Part shown: piece after piece, positions 42,528-51,625 of the stretch
Layout of the letters: each line of letters starts with the position of its first letter
How positions within the stretch are numbered: the stretch's first letter is position 1
Source: Micromonospora radicis
Lineage (GTDB): Bacteria; Actinomycetota; Actinomycetes; Mycobacteriales; Micromonosporaceae
Length of the DNA: 64,000 nt
Reading direction: 5' to 3'
Assembly (NCBI RefSeq): GCF_003583405.1
Contig: NZ_QXEC01000012.1
Span: 62,001 to 126,000 of the forward strand
The notes under the pieces: model-generated
What the model saw: only the letters and a program-made list of their open reading frames with translations
What the model was told of the DNA's origin: nothing
Database searches by the model: none
Program-made: the position numbers and the translations under genes

Positions 42528-43271
42528 GTGATCAGCGTTGACGGCGGGCCCGCCGGGCGGGAGGCGGTCCTGAGCAGCGTGGGCAACCACCCGTTCGTCC
42601 GGCACTCGCTGCCGCCGCAGGAACCGGTACGGGGTTGGCGGCGGGACCACGCCGTGTGTTGGCTGCTGCCCGCCACCACGCCGGGACCGCTGGGCGGTGT
42701 GGTCGGCCCGGCGGCCGAGGCGGTCGACCTGTTCCGTGCGCTCGCCGCCGAGCATGCCTGGCAGCCGGGGCGGTGGGTTCACCTGCCGCGACTGGATCCG
42801 CCGACCCGCACCGTCGTCCCGGCGGTGGACACCCACGAGGACTGGGACTTCCTCTGGACCGCCACCGCCCCGCCGCCGCAGCCCGACGAGGAGCGGGTGG
42901 TCCGGCTCACCGATGCGGACCGCCCGGCACTGACCGCGCTGATCGAGGAGGCGTTCCCGACCTCCACGGCCCGGCCCGGCGACCCGCGGATCGTCGACTG
43001 GTACGGCATCCGCGACGGCGACCGCCTGATCGCCTGCGGGGCCGACCGTACCCGGGGTGACGTGGGGTTCCTCGCCGGGCTGACGGTGGCGCCGGCGCAT
43101 CGCGGCCGAGGGCTCGGCGCCGCGCTGACCGCGGGCATGACCCGGGCGTTGGCCACCCGCTACGACATGGTGGCGCTGGGGGTCTACCCGGTCAACGTGG
43201 GCGCGATCCGGCTCTACCGGCGGCTCGGGTACACCGGCACCCACCAGCTCACCTCGGTCCGCATCGCCTGA
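42528..43271 (+). CDS. GNAT family N-acetyltransferase
   Basis: 247 residues. The C-terminal 120 residues carry the acetyl-CoA site VAPAHRGRGLGAALTAGM (motif A, R/Q-x-x-G-x-G/A) followed by LGVYPVNVGAIRLYRRLGYTGTHQLTSV (motif B, with Asn and the GF/GY ending). The N-terminal half looks like a second, degenerate GNAT domain, as in two-domain acetyltransferases. Substrate unknown. GTG start at 42528. Isolated plus-strand gene, convergent with the MFS gene. Confidence 0.85.
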   Translation: MISVDGGPAGREAVLSSVGNHPFVRHSLPPQEPVRGWRRDHAVCWLLPATTPGPLGGVVGPAAEAVDLFRALAAEHAWQPGRWVHLPRLDPPTRTVVPAVDTHEDWDFLWTATAPPPQPDEERVVRLTDADRPALTALIEEAFPTSTARPGDPRIVDWYGIRDGDRLIACGADRTRGDVGFLAGLTVAPAHRGRGLGAALTAGMTRALATRYDMVALGVYPVNVGAIRLYRRLGYTGTHQLTSVRIA

Positions 43272-43316
43272 TCCCACCCGGCGCCGAACCCCCGGCCACC
43301 GAGCCAGGCCCCCACC

Positions 43317-43343
43317 GCCGGCCGAGGCTGGCCCCCGGCCGGC
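43317..43343. terminator. Probable terminator between convergent GNAT and MFS genes
   Basis: GCCGGCCG / CGGCCGGC arms around an 11-base loop in the 82-bp convergent spacer. Confidence 0.4.
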
Positions 43344-43353
43344 AGTCCGCCAC

Positions 43354-44715
43354 CTAGCGCCGGCCGACCTTCTTCGCGTCGGCTGCCCCCGGTCCGTGAT
43401 CGGCCGCGACGCCCACCGCCGGGACGTCCGCGGCCGAGCCGACCGCGACGACGGGATCGGCGCCGCCGACTGGCACGCCGGTACGACGGTCGGCGCGCCA
43501 GGCGGGTAGGTACAGCGGGGCGGCGACGGCCAGCACGACCGCACCGACCAGCATCGCCACGCTGACCCCGGCCCGGTCACCGACGTAGCCGAGCAGCACT
43601 CCGCCCAGCGCCGCGGCCGGCATCGCCGCCATGGAGTTCACCGAGATCACGCTGGTCCGGTACGGGCCGTCGACCTGCCGGTGCAACAGCCCCATGTGCA
43701 GCGGGTTGGCCGCGCCGTGCACGGCGTAGCAGGCGACGAAGGCGATCAGCACCCCGACCGGACCGGCGAGCAGACCCATGCCGACGACCGTGATGCCCTG
43801 CACGATCCGCAGCAGGGCGGCACCGAACGCGGCGCCAAGCCAGCGGATGAGCAGCGGGGTGAGTGCCGCGCCGCCGGCCGAGGCGAGCCAGGCCGCCGTA
43901 CTGGCCGGGCCGAGCAGCGCGGCGGCCCGATCGGCGCCGCCCACCACCTCGGCGAGCCGGATCGGCAGCAGGCCCTCGAAGGTGACCATGCCGAAGCCCC
44001 AGAACAGCTCGACCGCCACCAACGCGAGCAGCACCCGGGAGCGGCGCAGCAGACCGAACGCCTCGCCGACCATCCGCGGCGCCTGTCGCAGCGACGAGCG
44101 CAACGCGCCCGCGCCGGCTGCCGGTCGCTGCTCCGCCAGCAGGGTCAACAGACCCGCCAGGGCGACCGCCTGCAATCCGACCGCGACCACGATCGGCGTG
44201 GTGAGGGCACTGACCGGCCCCACCGGGCCGAGGGCGACCAGGCCGCCGCTGAGCAGCGCACCGGCGGCCATGCACAGGCCCAGGACGGTGCCGGCCTGAC
44301 CCAACCCCTTCTCGTACGCGGCGTCGGGGTCGGCGGCGAGGGTGGCGTCGACGTACCAGGATTCGAGCGGGCCGCTGTCCAGGGCGCGGAACACCCCCTG
44401 CAACGCCCAGACGGTGGCCAGCAGGGCCAGCGAGTCGGCGACCAGCAGCAGGGCCAGCGAGGCGAGTCCGACCACGTTCGCCACCACCAGCACGGGTTTG
44501 CGGCCCAGCACGTCGGCGAACCCGCCGGTGGGCAGTTCCAGGGCGAGCACCACCACGCCCTGCGCGCCGACGGCCAGCCCGATCTGGGTCAGGGTCAGTC
44601 CGCGTTCCTGCATGAGCAGGATGAACACCGGAATCAGCAGGCCGACCGGCAGCCACCGCAGGCCGTGCAGGACCAGGAAGCGGTGGCGGATCTGGGCGAC
44701 GGTGAGGGTGCTCAT
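43354..44715 (-). CDS. MFS transporter
   Basis: 453 residues with about 12 hydrophobic helices and the MFS loop 2-3 signature GGFADVLGRKPVLVVANV. The stretch SGPLESWYVDATLAADPDAAYEKGLGQ resembles the tetracycline/drug exporter-like branch seen beside ArsR regulators. Substrate unknown. ATG 44715 overlaps the regulator stop by four bases, so the two are coupled and the transporter is almost certainly controlled by that regulator. A Pro/Ala-rich C-terminal tail follows the last helix. Confidence 0.88.
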   Translation of the reverse strand: MSTLTVAQIRHRFLVLHGLRWLPVGLLIPVFILLMQERGLTLTQIGLAVGAQGVVVLALELPTGGFADVLGRKPVLVVANVVGLASLALLLVADSLALLATVWALQGVFRALDSGPLESWYVDATLAADPDAAYEKGLGQAGTVLGLCMAAGALLSGGLVALGPVGPVSALTTPIVVAVGLQAVALAGLLTLLAEQRPAAGAGALRSSLRQAPRMVGEAFGLLRRSRVLLALVAVELFWGFGMVTFEGLLPIRLAEVVGGADRAAALLGPASTAAWLASAGGAALTPLLIRWLGAAFGAALLRIVQGITVVGMGLLAGPVGVLIAFVACYAVHGAANPLHMGLLHRQVDGPYRTSVISVNSMAAMPAAALGGVLLGYVGDRAGVSVAMLVGAVVLAVAAPLYLPAWRADRRTGVPVGGADPVVAVGSAADVPAVGVAADHGPGAADAKKVGRR

Positions 44716-45302
44716 CGGGTCGCGTCCCGGACCAGGGGGAAGCCGGCGGCGAAGAGGATGACCTGCTCGGCGTCGGGCGCGGCCGGCGCGTCCCGGTACC
44801 GCTTGACCACCGCCCACAGCTCCTCGTTGAGGGCGCGCAGCTGGCTGGGCGTGAGGGTGAGCAGCGCGTCGCTGAAGTCGACGGCCTCGCGCCACTCCCG
44901 CGGCCGGTCGTGTTGCACGGCGACCCAACGCTGGGCGTACTCGGCCACGTACTGGAAGTGCCTGCTCTGCACCCAGTCCGCCGCCGCCTGGGCCTCCGGA
45001 TCCCCCTCGAAGTCCGTGGGCTGCCACGAACTGATGTCGTGGGCGGCGCGCCAGTAGCGCCGCCGCCCGCCGCCCTCGGCCGGCTCCTCGACGACCAACC
45101 CGACCTCGGCCAGCTGACGCAGGTGGTAGCTGGTCGCGCCGGTGTTGGTGTCGAGTTCGGCGGCGAGGTCGGTCGCGGTCGCCGGCCCGTTGGTGCGCAG
45201 GGCGCCGAGCAGTTGGACGCGCAGCGGATGGGCGAGCGCCCGGATCTGCCGCGCGTCGACGTGCACGACGCGCGGTTCGGCGCCGCTCGGCTTCTTCTCC
45301 AT
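44712..45302 (-). CDS. ArsR-family winged helix transcriptional regulator
   Basis: 196 residues. The N-terminal winged helix reads ARQIRALAHPLRVQLLGALRTNGPATATDLAAELDTNTGATSYHLRQLAEVGLV, the ArsR/HTH_20 pattern; the C-terminal 100 residues are helical (QAAADWVQSRHFQYVAEYAQRWVA) and lack the metal-binding cysteines of classical ArsR. Probably a repressor of itself and the MFS exporter, responding to an organic ligand. A 39-bp palindrome starts 19 bp upstream of the start codon. Confidence 0.9.
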   Translation of the reverse strand: MEKKPSGAEPRVVHVDARQIRALAHPLRVQLLGALRTNGPATATDLAAELDTNTGATSYHLRQLAEVGLVVEEPAEGGGRRRYWRAAHDISSWQPTDFEGDPEAQAAADWVQSRHFQYVAEYAQRWVAVQHDRPREWREAVDFSDALLTLTPSQLRALNEELWAVVKRYRDAPAAPDAEQVILFAAGFPLVRDATR

Positions 45303-45320
45303 GAATGCACAGTAGCTGCG

Positions 45321-45359
45321 CACACCATCTATGCACAAGCGCTGTGCATAGATGGTGTG
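45321..45359. promoter_or_regulatory. Operator palindrome of the ArsR-MFS operon
   Basis: Perfect 17-bp arms CACACCATCTATGCACA (45321-45337) and TGTGCATAGATGGTGTG (45343-45359) around AGCGC, just upstream of the regulator start. A further TGCAT half-site lies at 45305-45309. The A/T-containing TGTGCATAGATGG sequence is unlike surrounding GC-rich DNA. Position and symmetry fit autoregulation by the ArsR-type protein. Confidence 0.85.
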
Positions 45360-45406
45360 GATGGACCACGGCAGCGACTCGCGCGGCTGGGCTAGGGGCC
45401 GAGCAG

Positions 45407-45738
45407 TTAGGTGACGCCACGCAGCCGGGTGGCCAGCAGGTCGACGGCGCGGGCGCAGTCCAGGCGTACGTCGGTGGGGCGCACCACCCCGGCGGCGGTG
45501 ACGGTGGAGGTCTTCAGTCCGGCGCGTCGAGGCCCTCCCGGTGCGCCACCAGCCGGCCCAACTCGGCCCGGCTGACCGCCTCCGGGCCGGCCACGTCCAG
45601 CGGCCCGGCATAGTCGGAGCCGACCAGTTCCACCACGGCGGCGGCCAGATCGGTGCCGTCGACCGGGCAACGCAACTCGTCGGTGAAGAGCGTGGCCCGC
45701 CCGGCCAGCGAGTCGCGGCAGAGCTGGATCTGCCTGCT
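45407..45738 (-). pseudogene. Remnant of an SDR/sugar-nucleotide-binding epimerase-like gene
   Basis: The minus strand encodes the C-terminal part of an NAD-dependent epimerase/dTDP-4-dehydrorhamnose reductase-like protein in two frames. The first (to a stop at 45514) reads LFTDELRCPVDGTDLAAAVVELV and AGPLDVAGPEAVSRAELGRLV; the continuation VVRPTDVRLDCARAVDLL and ATRLRGVT to the TAA at 45407 is in another frame. So there is at least one frameshift near 45515, and the Rossmann N-terminal half is missing altogether. A 20-bp-arm palindrome lies directly beside the truncated end. Confidence 0.75.
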
Positions 45739-45766
45739 CCCCTCACCCGCTCCCCGTCGACACCGC

Positions 45767-45829
45767 CGTCGATCATGAAGTTGTTGTCGCAACCCGCCGG
45801 GCGGGACGGCAACAACTTCATGATCGACG
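45767..45829. repeat. Long intergenic palindrome (GATCATGAAGTTG family)
   Basis: 20-bp perfect arms (45767-45786, CGTCGATCATGAAGTTGTTG, and its complement 45810-45829). The 23-base centre contains a second small hairpin (CCCGC/GCGGG). Lies between aspS and the SDR remnant. Shares GATCATGA with the palindrome at 3775-3835. Confidence 0.85.
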
Positions 45830-45868
45830 CAGGAGGCGGCGCCCCGGGTGACCGGGCGGGTCGGTCGG

Positions 45869-47692
45869 TCAGGTGGGGTCGGCCACCGGGGCGGCCGGGC
45901 CGGCGGTGCCGGTGTGCGGCGCCTGCTGCGGCTTGGGCTTGGCGTCGATGCCGGCCTCGGCGCGCTGTTGGGCGGTGATGGGGGTGGGTGCGCCGGTGAG
46001 GGGGTCGAAGCCGCCGCGCGTCTTCGGGAAGGCGATCACCTCGCGGATCGAGTCGGCACCGGCGAGCAGCATGCAGACCCGGTCCCAGCCGAACGCGATG
46101 CCGCCGTGCGGCGGCGGACCGTAGCTGAACGCCTCCAGCAGGAAGCCGAACTTGTCCTGCGCCTCCTCGGGCGTGATGCCGAGCAGGTCGAAGACCCGCT
46201 GCTGTACGTCCCGACGGTGGATACGGATCGACCCGCCACCGATCTCGTTGCCGTTGCAGACGATGTCGTACGCGTACGCCAGCGCCCGGTCCGGCGCCTC
46301 CTCGAACCGGTCGACCCATTCGGAGTTCGGCGAGGTGAACGGGTGGTGCACGGCCGTCCAGCCACCGGCCCCGCCGCTCCCCTGGTCGGAGGCCAGCTCG
46401 AACATGGGGGCGTCCACCACCCAGCAGAACGCCCAGGCGCTCTCGTCGACCAGACCGGACCGCTTGGCGATCTCGATCCGGGCCGCCCCGAGCAGCTCCT
46501 GCGCCTCCCGGGTCTGCGCGCTGGCCGCGAAGAAGATCGCGTCGCCGGGCTTGGCGCCGACCGCGTCGGCCAGCCCGGACAGGTGCTCGGCGGAGAGGTT
46601 CTTCGCCACCGGCCCGCGCGCCTCACCGGTCTCGGCGTCGAGCACCACGTACGCCAGCCCCCGGGCACCACGCGCCTTGGCCCAGTCCTGCCAGCCGTCC
46701 AGCTCCTTGCGGGTCTGGGCGGCGCCGCCGGGCATCACCACCGCGCCGACGTAGCCGCCCGCGTCGATCGCCCCGGCGAAGACCCGGAACTGGGTGCCGC
46801 GCAGGTAGTCGGTCAGCTCGGTCAGCTCGACGCCGTAGCGCAGGTCGGGCTTGTCCGAGCCGTACCGGGCCATCGCGTCGTGCCAGGTGATCCGCGGCAG
46901 GGGCCGGGGGATCTCGTACCCGGCCAGGTCCGACCAGAGGGCGGCGACGATCGCCTCGCCGAGGTCGATCACGTCGTCCTCGGTGACGAAGGACATCTCG
47001 ATGTCGAGCTGGGTGAACTCCGGCTGCCGGTCGGCCCGGAAGTCCTCGTCCCGGTAGCAGCGGGCGATCTGGTAGTACCGCTCCATGCCGCCGACCATCA
47101 GCAGCTGCTTGAACAGCTGCGGCGACTGCGGCAGCGCGTACCAGCTGCCCGGCTGGAGGCGGACCGGGACCAGGAAGTCGCGGGCGCCCTCCGGGGTGGA
47201 CCGGGTCAGCGTCGGCGTCTCGATCTCCAGGAAGTCCCGCTCGTGCAGCACGGTACGGGCGAGCTGGTTGGCCCGCGAGCGCAGTCGCATGGCCCGCGCC
47301 GGGCCGCCGCGCCGCAGGTCGAGGTAGCGGTACTTGAGCCGGACGTCGTCGCCGGCCACCACCTGGTCGTCCACCGGCAGCGGCAGCGGCGCCGCCTCGG
47401 AGAGCACGTCCAGCTCGGTCGCGGTCACCTCGATCTCGCCGGTGGGCAGCTCCGGGTTCTCGTTGCCCTCGGGCCGTCGGGTCACCTCGCCGACGACCTT
47501 GACGCAGTACTCGTTGCGCAGCGCGTGTGCGTCCTCCTCGCGGAAGACCACCTGGACCACGCCGGAACCGTCGCGCAGGTCGACGAAGATGACACCGCCG
47601 TGGTCGCGCCGGCGGGCCACCCACCCGGCGAGCGTCACCGTGGTGCCGGCGTCCGTCGCGCGCAGGCTGCCGGCGTCATGGGTACGGATCAC
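45869..47692 (-). CDS. aspS: Aspartyl-tRNA synthetase
   Basis: Class II synthetase. 607 residues: OB-fold anticodon-binding domain ([32 protein letters not shown]), catalytic domain with motif 2 ([19 protein letters not shown]) and motif 3 ([15 protein letters not shown]), and the bacterial GAD insertion between. Bacterial-type length. The protein ends with a Pro/Ala-rich 40-residue tail. GTG start at 47692. No gatCAB information here, so it cannot be said from the window whether it is discriminating. Confidence 0.96.
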   Translation of the reverse strand: MIRTHDAGSLRATDAGTTVTLAGWVARRRDHGGVIFVDLRDGSGVVQVVFREEDAHALRNEYCVKVVGEVTRRPEGNENPELPTGEIEVTATELDVLSEAAPLPLPVDDQVVAGDDVRLKYRYLDLRRGGPARAMRLRSRANQLARTVLHERDFLEIETPTLTRSTPEGARDFLVPVRLQPGSWYALPQSPQLFKQLLMVGGMERYYQIARCYRDEDFRADRQPEFTQLDIEMSFVTEDDVIDLGEAIVAALWSDLAGYEIPRPLPRITWHDAMARYGSDKPDLRYGVELTELTDYLRGTQFRVFAGAIDAGGYVGAVVMPGGAAQTRKELDGWQDWAKARGARGLAYVVLDAETGEARGPVAKNLSAEHLSGLADAVGAKPGDAIFFAASAQTREAQELLGAARIEIAKRSGLVDESAWAFCWVVDAPMFELASDQGSGGAGGWTAVHHPFTSPNSEWVDRFEEAPDRALAYAYDIVCNGNEIGGGSIRIHRRDVQQRVFDLLGITPEEAQDKFGFLLEAFSYGPPPHGGIAFGWDRVCMLLAGADSIREVIAFPKTRGGFDPLTGAPTPITAQQRAEAGIDAKPKPQQAPHTGTAGPAAPVADPT

Positions 47693-47837
47693 GACGTGCG
47701 TCTCCCTCGTCTGGCTCCAGGTCTACTTCCGGCATTCTCGCAGCACGCCCCCGCCGCCGTTTGCCGGGTGCGGGGAAGGACCCCGTCCCGACGCCCGGCG
47801 CACCGGACGGGACCCGGTCGACCCGCCCACGACGTAC

Positions 47838-47870
47838 GCGGGCCGCCGGAGGAGGAATCCGGCGGCCCGC
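47838..47870 (-). terminator. Terminator of the S1 protease gene
   Basis: GCGGGCCGCCGGA / TCCGGCGGCCCGC, perfect 13-bp arms with a GGAGGAA loop, 31 bp beyond the protease stop on the minus strand. Confidence 0.82.
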
Positions 47871-47901
47871 TGGTGGAGGAGAAGTTCGTGCGTACGAGGG
47901 A

Positions 47902-48954
47902 TCAGTAGACGCTGACGCCGTAGCGGCTCAGCACCGGTCCGATCGGCTGGAAGTAGGTGGTGCCCCCGGTGCTGCAGTTGCCACTGCCGCCCGAGGTCAG
48001 GCCGAGCGCGACGCTGCCGCTGAACAGCGAACCGCCACTGTCGCCCGGCTGGGCGCAGATGTTGGTCCGGATCAGGCCCCGGACCTGTCCCTCGGCGTAG
48101 TTGACCGTGGCGTTGAGCCCGGTCACCGTGCCGCTGCGCAGACCGGTGGTGCTGCCCGAGCGCTGCGCCGACTGGTTGACGAACGCGCTGCCGGAGCTGG
48201 TGATGTCACGGTAGCTGCCGTTGTAGAGGTAGACGTTGCCCGGCTGCACCGTGCTCTGGTTGCTGTACCGGACGATGCCGTAGTCGCTGCCCGGGAAGAC
48301 GCTGCCGGTACGCGAGCCCAGCAGCGCGGTCTGCGCGGAGTTGCTGTACCAGTTCGCAGCGATGTTGGTGCAGTGCCCGGCGGTGACGAAGTAGTAGGTG
48401 CTGCCGGCCCGCACGTTGAAGCCCAGCGAGCAGCGCCCGCCGCCCTGTGCGTAGATGGCCTCACCACCGGAGATGCGGGTGCTCAGCACGCCGGTCTCGG
48501 CCTCGACGCGTACCGCGCCGTTGGTCCGCGCAGCGGCGGCCTTCACCCGCTCCAGCTTGGCGCCGGTGACCGTGCTGTCGACGGAGACGACGACCTGGTT
48601 GGTGGCCGGATCGACCCACCAGGCGGTGCCGGGGATCGCCGCGGAGCGGTCCAGCTCGGCGGTGGCGCGGTTCAGCTCCGACGCACCACGCTTGACGAGC
48701 TTGGGGGTGGCGCCGGCCGCCGCCACCTGGCGGGCCGCGACGCTGTCGGTCACCGCGACCACCATCTTGCCGGTGGCGTCGGCGTACGCACCGGCGGCGC
48801 GGGCGCCGAGACGCTCGGCGAGGGACGCGGCGGCGTCGGGTGTGGCGGACCCGGGTGCCGCCTGGGCGGGCGTGCCGGCCAGTACGCCGGCGACGAGGGT
48901 TGCGGCCGCGGCGACGGTGACGGCGCGGCGCAGCATTGACCTTGTGGGTCGCAT
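47902..48954 (-). CDS. Secreted trypsin-like serine protease (S1, streptogrisin/alpha-lytic type) with propeptide
   Basis: 350 residues. Signal peptide (RR at 9-10, cleavage near AQA-AP at 32), a propeptide (about 33-160, related to the alpha-lytic pro domain, acting as foldase), and a mature protease starting [12 protein letters not shown] near 161. Catalytic triad: H194 in VTAGHC, D224 in [10 protein letters not shown]306 in [10 protein letters not shown]. Cysteine pairs C175-C195 and C300-C327 fit the family's disulfides. ATG 48954 follows GGGAGG at seven bases. Exported degradative enzyme. Confidence 0.93.
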   Translation of the reverse strand: MRPTRSMLRRAVTVAAAATLVAGVLAGTPAQAAPGSATPDAAASLAERLGARAAGAYADATGKMVVAVTDSVAARQVAAAGATPKLVKRGASELNRATAELDRSAAIPGTAWWVDPATNQVVVSVDSTVTGAKLERVKAAAARTNGAVRVEAETGVLSTRISGGEAIYAQGGGRCSLGFNVRAGSTYYFVTAGHCTNIAANWYSNSAQTALLGSRTGSVFPGSDYGIVRYSNQSTVQPGNVYLYNGSYRDITSSGSAFVNQSAQRSGSTTGLRSGTVTGLNATVNYAEGQVRGLIRTNICAQPGDSGGSLFSGSVALGLTSGGSGNCSTGGTTYFQPIGPVLSRYGVSVY

Positions 48955-49201
48955 GTAACAGCCTCCCGGAGGGGGTTGGCGGGCCCTGTCACGTCGACAG
49001 GGCAGGGGGCAACTCGGCCACCTGGGGAAACGGCCAAGCGAAGGCAAGTATTCACACATTTAAGATCATTGACAAGGCCACGCTTTGCCCGATTTCCACC
49101 GCCGGGGCGAAGCAATGCCTCCGTAACATTGTGGACACAGAAGGTCGTCTATACGCTCTGGTCGCCGCCACAATCCGGCACACCGTGAACCGGAGGCCAC
49201 C
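48955..49201. promoter_or_regulatory. Divergent promoter region of the protease and SGNH hydrolase genes
   Basis: 247 bp between divergent starts. It holds a hairpin in the protease leader (GCCCTGTC / GACAGGGC, 48983-49003) and an AT-rich stretch around 49048-49075 with TTGACA on the plus strand, plus TATACG at 49151-49156. Individual promoters cannot be fixed with confidence, but the low GC here is unusual and marks a control region. Confidence 0.45.
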
Positions 49202-50032
49202 ATGACCCTCGTCCGACGCGCGCTGGCCACCCTCGCCGGCGTCACCGCCCTCGTCCTACTCGTCACCGGCCCCGCCGCCGCCGACCCCGGCCCACCACCC
49301 AGCTCGATGACCAGCCTCGGCGACTCCATCACCCGCGGCTTCAACGCCTGCGGGTGGTACGTCGACTGCACCAGCCGATCGTTCAGCACCGGCGACGACT
49401 CCACCGTGAACAGCCACTACCTGCGCATCCGGCGGGCCAACTCGGCCATCAACGGCCGCAACAACAACGCCGCCCGCACCGGCGCCAAGTCCGCCGACCT
49501 GTCCGGCCAGGCCGGCACCGCAGTCAGTCAGGGCGCCGGCTACGTGACCATCCTGATCGGCGCCAACGACGCCTGCACCAGCTCGGAGTCGACGATGACC
49601 TCCCCGGCCGCCTTCCGGACGAACATCGACTCCGCGCTGACCCGGCTCAAGTCCGGCCTGCCGAACGCCAAGATCTACGTGATCAGCATCCCCGACGTGC
49701 ACCGACTCTGGTCGGTCGGCAAGGACAGCAGCAGCGCCCGTACGGCCTGGTCGCTCTTTGGCATCTGCCAGTCGATCCTGGCCAACCCGACCTCGACCGC
49801 CCAGGCCGACATCGACCGCCGTAATCGAGTCCGGCAGCGCGTGGTCGACTTCAACGGCCAACTGGCCGCGGCCTGCGCCGCCTACGGCGCGAACTGCCGG
49901 TACGACAACAACGCCGTCTTCAGCTACCCGTTCACCCTTGCCCAGCTCTCCACCTGGGACTACTTCCACCCCAACACCGCCGGCCAGCAAACCCTCGCCA
50001 CCATCTCCTACCCCGCCGGCTACCCCTGGTAG
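49202..50032 (+). CDS. Secreted SGNH/GDSL hydrolase
   Basis: 276 residues with a Sec signal peptide (basic start, hydrophobic 8-25, cleavage near AAA-DPG at 27). SGNH blocks: SLGDSITRG with catalytic S42, the Asn block in ILIGANDACTS, and the Asp-His pair in WDYFHPNTAG (D253, H256). Probably an extracellular esterase or lipase-like enzyme. Several cysteines (C50, C56, and later ones in GIC and AAC/NC) could form disulfides. Start ATG follows GGAGG at seven bases. Divergent from the protease, perhaps coregulated. Confidence 0.9.
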   Translation: MTLVRRALATLAGVTALVLLVTGPAAADPGPPPSSMTSLGDSITRGFNACGWYVDCTSRSFSTGDDSTVNSHYLRIRRANSAINGRNNNAARTGAKSADLSGQAGTAVSQGAGYVTILIGANDACTSSESTMTSPAAFRTNIDSALTRLKSGLPNAKIYVISIPDVHRLWSVGKDSSSARTAWSLFGICQSILANPTSTAQADIDRRNRVRQRVVDFNGQLAAACAAYGANCRYDNNAVFSYPFTLAQLSTWDYFHPNTAGQQTLATISYPAGYPW

Positions 50033-50087
50033 CCCCCACTCCCCCACCGCCACCGCCCTCGCCCCACCGACCGCGCGCCACCGACCG

Positions 50088-50161
50088 CGCGATCTTGCAC
50101 TTTCGGTCCCGACAAAGCACTTTGTATCGCCCGTAACGACGACACAAAGTGCAAGATCGCG
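50088..50161. repeat. Long intergenic palindrome (GATCTTGCACTTT family)
   Basis: 16-bp perfect arms (CGCGATCTTGCACTTT at 50088-50103, complement at 50146-50161) around a 42-base centre that itself contains ACAAAG-CA-CTTTGT, a perfect small palindrome at 50112-50125. The fold would be a stem with an inner hairpin. Lies between the convergent SGNH and hisS genes. Related to elements at 30873-30919 and 54541-54554. Confidence 0.85.
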
Positions 50162-50242
50162 GGGGCGGGGGCGAGGACGGGTACGGGGGCGGGGGCAAGA
50201 TCACGCGGGCGGGCGGGGCGGGAAGGTCGCGGGGTGGGGTGG

Positions 50243-51571
50243 CTAGTGGATGGCGGGTTTGAGGTCGGCGGGTGGGGGGGTCCACTCGGCTGGGGTGGCC
50301 GGGGCCTGGTCGCCGGAGCGGATGTCCTTGACCTCGTCGGAGGCACCATCAGTGCCGGGGAACCAGACGTAGGGGATGCCGCGCCGCTCGGCGTACCGGA
50401 TCTGCTTGCCGAACTTCGCCGCACTCGGCGACACCTCGGTGGGGATGCCACGCGAACGCAGGCCCTCGGCGACCCGGTTGCTGGCGCCGCGCAATTCCTC
50501 GTTGGTCACCGCCACCAGCACGCAGGTCGGCACCTCCCGGGAGACCGACAGGGCACCCGCGCCGAAGAGCAACCCGAGCAGCCGGGTCACCCCGATCGAG
50601 ATGCCCACCCCGGGGAACCGGGCGTTGCCGGCGCTGGCCAAGTTGTCGTACCGGCCACCGGAGCAGACCGAGCCGAACTTCTCGTACCCGATCATCTGGG
50701 TCTCGTAGACGGCGCCGGTGTAGTAGTCCAGACCGCGGGCGATGCGCAGGTCGGCCACGCAGAGGCCGGGTGAGTGCGCGGCGGCGGTCTCCACCACCGT
50801 GGTCAGTTCGGCGATGCCCTCGTCGAGCAGCGGGTCACTGACCCCGAGCGCGCGGACCGCGTCGGCGAAGGAGGCGTCCGGCGCGGAGATCTCCGCCAGC
50901 GCCAGGCACGCCTTGGCCTGTGCCTCGCTCGCGCCGGCCGTGGTCGCCAGCAGCTCCGCCACCCCGGCCGGGCCGATCTTGTCGAGTTTGTCGACTGCCC
51001 GCAGCGCCGCCTCCGGGTCGGTCAGCCCGATGCCCCGGTAGAAGCCCTCGCAGATCTTGCGGTTGTTCACCTGGATGCGGACCGGCGGGATCGGCAGCGA
51101 GCGCAGTGCGTCGCCGATCACCAGCGGCATCTCCGCCTCGTGGTGCCCGGCGAGGGTGTCCCGGTCGACGATGTCGATGTCGGCCTGGAGGAACTCGCGG
51201 TAGCGCCCCTCCTGCGGCCGCTCCCCGCGCCACACCTTCTGGATCTGGTAGCGGCGGAACGGGAACTGCAGCTTGCCGGCGTTCTCCAGCACGTAGCGGG
51301 CGAACGGCACCGTCAGGTCGAAGTGCAGGCCAAGGCTGTCGTCACCGGCCGGGCCCTCCGGGTCGCCGTGCAGCCGGCGGATCACGTAGACCTCCTTGGA
51401 GGTCTCCCCCTTGCGCAGCAGCTGGTCCAGCGGCTCGACCGCACGCGTCTCCAGGGGGGCGAAGCCGTACAGCTCGAAGGTCGACCGGATCCGGTCCAGC
51501 ACGTACTGCTCGATCATCCGCTGGGCGGGCGTCCACTCCGGAAAGCCGGAGATGGGCGTGGGCTTGCTCAT
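50243..51571 (-). CDS. hisS: Histidyl-tRNA synthetase
   Basis: Class II synthetase, 442 residues. Motif 2 region YQIQKVWRGERPQEGRYREFLQADIDI, His-specific ARGLDYYTGAVYE and motif 3 GVGISIGVTRLLGLL are all present, followed by the C-terminal anticodon-binding domain. ATG 51571 follows GGAG. It follows the MBL hydrolase gene by 54 bp, matching the actinobacterial rel-cyclophilin-MBL-hisS-aspS order. Confidence 0.95.
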   Translation of the reverse strand: MSKPTPISGFPEWTPAQRMIEQYVLDRIRSTFELYGFAPLETRAVEPLDQLLRKGETSKEVYVIRRLHGDPEGPAGDDSLGLHFDLTVPFARYVLENAGKLQFPFRRYQIQKVWRGERPQEGRYREFLQADIDIVDRDTLAGHHEAEMPLVIGDALRSLPIPPVRIQVNNRKICEGFYRGIGLTDPEAALRAVDKLDKIGPAGVAELLATTAGASEAQAKACLALAEISAPDASFADAVRALGVSDPLLDEGIAELTTVVETAAAHSPGLCVADLRIARGLDYYTGAVYETQMIGYEKFGSVCSGGRYDNLASAGNARFPGVGISIGVTRLLGLLFGAGALSVSREVPTCVLVAVTNEELRGASNRVAEGLRSRGIPTEVSPSAAKFGKQIRYAERRGIPYVWFPGTDGASDEVKDIRSGDQAPATPAEWTPPPADLKPAIH

Positions 51572-51625
51572 GATGCTCCGTTCGCAGACCCGCGCGGTCC
51601 GCGCGGGGCAGAGTCGACTCGGCCG

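Noticed and set aside
37833..42531. Long plus-strand open frames (816 and 1254 codons) opposite the proline-rich gene and rarA
   Set aside because: They mirror the repetitive GC-rich coding strand; the rarA part is antisense to a clear AAA+ protein. The minus-strand frame has a ribosome-coupled start and a structured outer domain, so it is the real gene.
44712..46319. Extended frame upstream of the ArsR regulator
   Set aside because: It runs through the operator, the SDR remnant and into aspS; the winged-helix protein starts at 45302.
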